Positions 4,345 through 5,286 of a DNA stretch of 5,286 nt are shown piece by piece. Numbering within the stretch: position 1 is the stretch's first letter; each line of letters opens with the position of its first letter. A program made the position numbers and the translations under genes. The DNA is from Microbacteriaceae bacterium (GTDB taxonomy: Bacteria > Actinomycetota > Actinomycetes > Actinomycetales > Microbacteriaceae), in contig JAUZFY010000135.1 of assembly GCA_030840185.1 (NCBI GenBank), forward strand, positions 1 to 5,286. The letters are read 5' to 3'. The notes beneath the pieces are model-generated. The model saw only the letters and a list, made by a program, of their open reading frames with translations. It was not told the DNA's origin and made no database searches.

Positions 4345-5286
4345 GTGCCTGCTATCCCCCGCATTCCCGCCGCCCGTTTGCTAGTCGTCGGCGTCCTCTC
4401 CGCGGTGGCGCTCACCGGTTGTGCGACCGCCGCCGCGCCATCCCCCGCCCTCGGCGCCGCGGCGACTTCGACCAAGGCGCTCAGCATCGACAATTGCGGA
4501 ACAACGGTCACCTTTCCGAAGACCGCACCCAAGCGAGTCGTGACCATCAAGTCAACATCGACCGAAATGCTGCTCGCCCTCGGTCTCGGCAACCGCATCG
4601 TCGGAACGGCCTTCCAGGACGGCCCCGTTCCGACGCAATGGAAGACTCAGGCGGCGAAGCTCCCGGTGCTCTCGACAAATGTTCCGTCCCAAGAGGTCAC
4701 TCTTGCCGCGGAACCCGACTTCATCTATGCCGGGTGGGAGTCCAACTTCTCGGCCGACGGCGCCGGGACCCGCAGTGAACTGCAATCGCTCGGTATTCCG
4801 ACCTACGTCTCCCCCTCCGCGTGCAAGGAGGTGGGCTACCAGCCGACGAAACTGAGCTTCGCCGACGTGTTCAGTGAGATCAACCAGGTTGCCGCGATCT
4901 TCCACGTCAGCGATCAGAAGGTGCTGGCCGACCAGCGTGCGACGCTCGAATCCATTCCCAAGGACACACGCGGACTCAGCGCCCTGTGGTTCTCCTCGGG
5001 ATCATCGACTCCGTACGTCGGCGCGGGAATCGGGGCGCCGCAACTCATCATGAACACGATCGGGCTCAAGAACATCGCGGCGGGCGTCAAAGACACCTGG
5101 ACCTCGTTCAATTGGGAGTCCGTCGTGCAAGACAACCCAGACGTCATCGTGCTCGTCGACGCCAGCTGGAGCACCGCTGCAAAGAAGATCTCCGTGCTCG
5201 AGGGCAACCCAGCGACCGCGAATCTTCCCGCCGTGAAGAACCACCGCTACCTGATAGTCCCGTTCGCCGCGAGCGAGGCCGGGGTG
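4345..5286 (+). CDS. ABC transporter substrate-binding lipoprotein, putative F420-0 importer family (3' end outside window)
   Basis: Exported solute-binding lipoprotein of the cobalamin/iron-siderophore (BtuF-like, type III) fold that would deliver its ligand to a membrane permease and ATPase. Residues 1-26 form a lipoprotein signal: positively charged start, hydrophobic core about 11-22, and lipobox L23-T24-G25-C26. An Ala/Pro/Ser linker follows. The mature part begins near residue 47 with IDNCGTTVTF and the family hallmark RVVTIKSTSTEMLLALGLG (64-82), then PDFIYAGWESN (124-134), YVGAGIGAPQ (224-233) and NPDVIVLVDASW (264-275). These segments resemble, from memory, the actinobacterial SBP family proposed to bind F420-0, the coenzyme F420 precursor without its polyglutamate tail. 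A corrinoid or siderophore ligand remains possible. The 314 visible residues lack only a short C-terminus. GTG at 4345 is chosen because GGAAGG lies 6 nt upstream and the signal peptide starts there; no in-frame ATG is suitable. Confidence 0.88.
   Translation, partial: MPAIPRIPAARLLVVGVLSAVALTGCATAAAPSPALGAAATSTKALSIDNCGTTVTFPKTAPKRVVTIKSTSTEMLLALGLGNRIVGTAFQDGPVPTQWKTQAAKLPVLSTNVPSQEVTLAAEPDFIYAGWESNFSADGAGTRSELQSLGIPTYVSPSACKEVGYQPTKLSFADVFSEINQVAAIFHVSDQKVLADQRATLESIPKDTRGLSALWFSSGSSTPYVGAGIGAPQLIMNTIGLKNIAAGVKDTWTSFNWESVVQDNPDVIVLVDASWSTAAKKISVLEGNPATANLPAVKNHRYLIVPFAASEAGV

Noticed and set aside
4245..4778. Plus-strand frame of 177 codons overlapping the binding-protein gene
   Set aside because: Arg-rich shadow frame over the lipoprotein signal and first domain, with no ribosome binding site or domain.
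4552..5244. Minus-strand frames antisense to the binding-protein gene
   Set aside because: No domain similarity, and the plus-strand frame has a lipobox, signal peptide and recognisable fold across the same bases.

Overview
The window looks like chromosomal DNA from a high-GC actinobacterium, most likely of the Microbacteriaceae or a close relative. This rests on strong G/C bias at third codon positions (hence long spurious antisense frames), GTG start use, an apparently leaderless regulator gene, and protein sequences that read like actinobacterial families. No RNA genes, insertion sequences or CRISPR arrays were seen. Both ends cut through a gene.

Region 1 (1-2205, minus strand) is a reductive pyrimidine or hydantoin degradation unit. 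A nitrilase-superfamily beta-ureidopropionase (1202-2050) is transcribed first. It is followed after 87 bp by dihydropyrimidinase hydA (from 1114 leftward, cut by the window edge after 371 codons). Together they would open dihydrouracil/dihydrothymine to the N-carbamoyl-beta-amino acid and then release the beta-amino acid, CO2 and ammonia. A candidate promoter with repeated GATTGC half-sites precedes the pair. The same half-sites form an 8-bp inverted repeat between the two genes.

Region 2 (2206-4142, minus strand) is a compact regulator/exporter operon. An ArsR-like winged-helix regulator (3477-4106) is coupled through an ATGA overlap to a 12-TM major facilitator transporter (2206-3480). Its promoter places the transcription start at or next to the ATG, so the mRNA is probably leaderless. 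A TGTGAAA-N6-TTTCACA palindrome covers the start site, which suggests autorepression.

Region 3 (about 4143-5286, plus strand) is divergent from region 2. A leader of about 120 nt with several competing pairings, one covering the ribosome binding site, precedes a lipoprotein substrate-binding protein that runs off the window. The protein resembles the actinobacterial SBP family proposed to import the coenzyme F420 precursor F420-0; the permease and ATPase would be expected just to the right.

The most unusual material is regulatory: the structured leader with a 13-bp direct repeat ahead of the SBP, the leaderless autorepressor promoter, and the recurring GATTGC sites of the pyrimidine unit. 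The protein families themselves are known.
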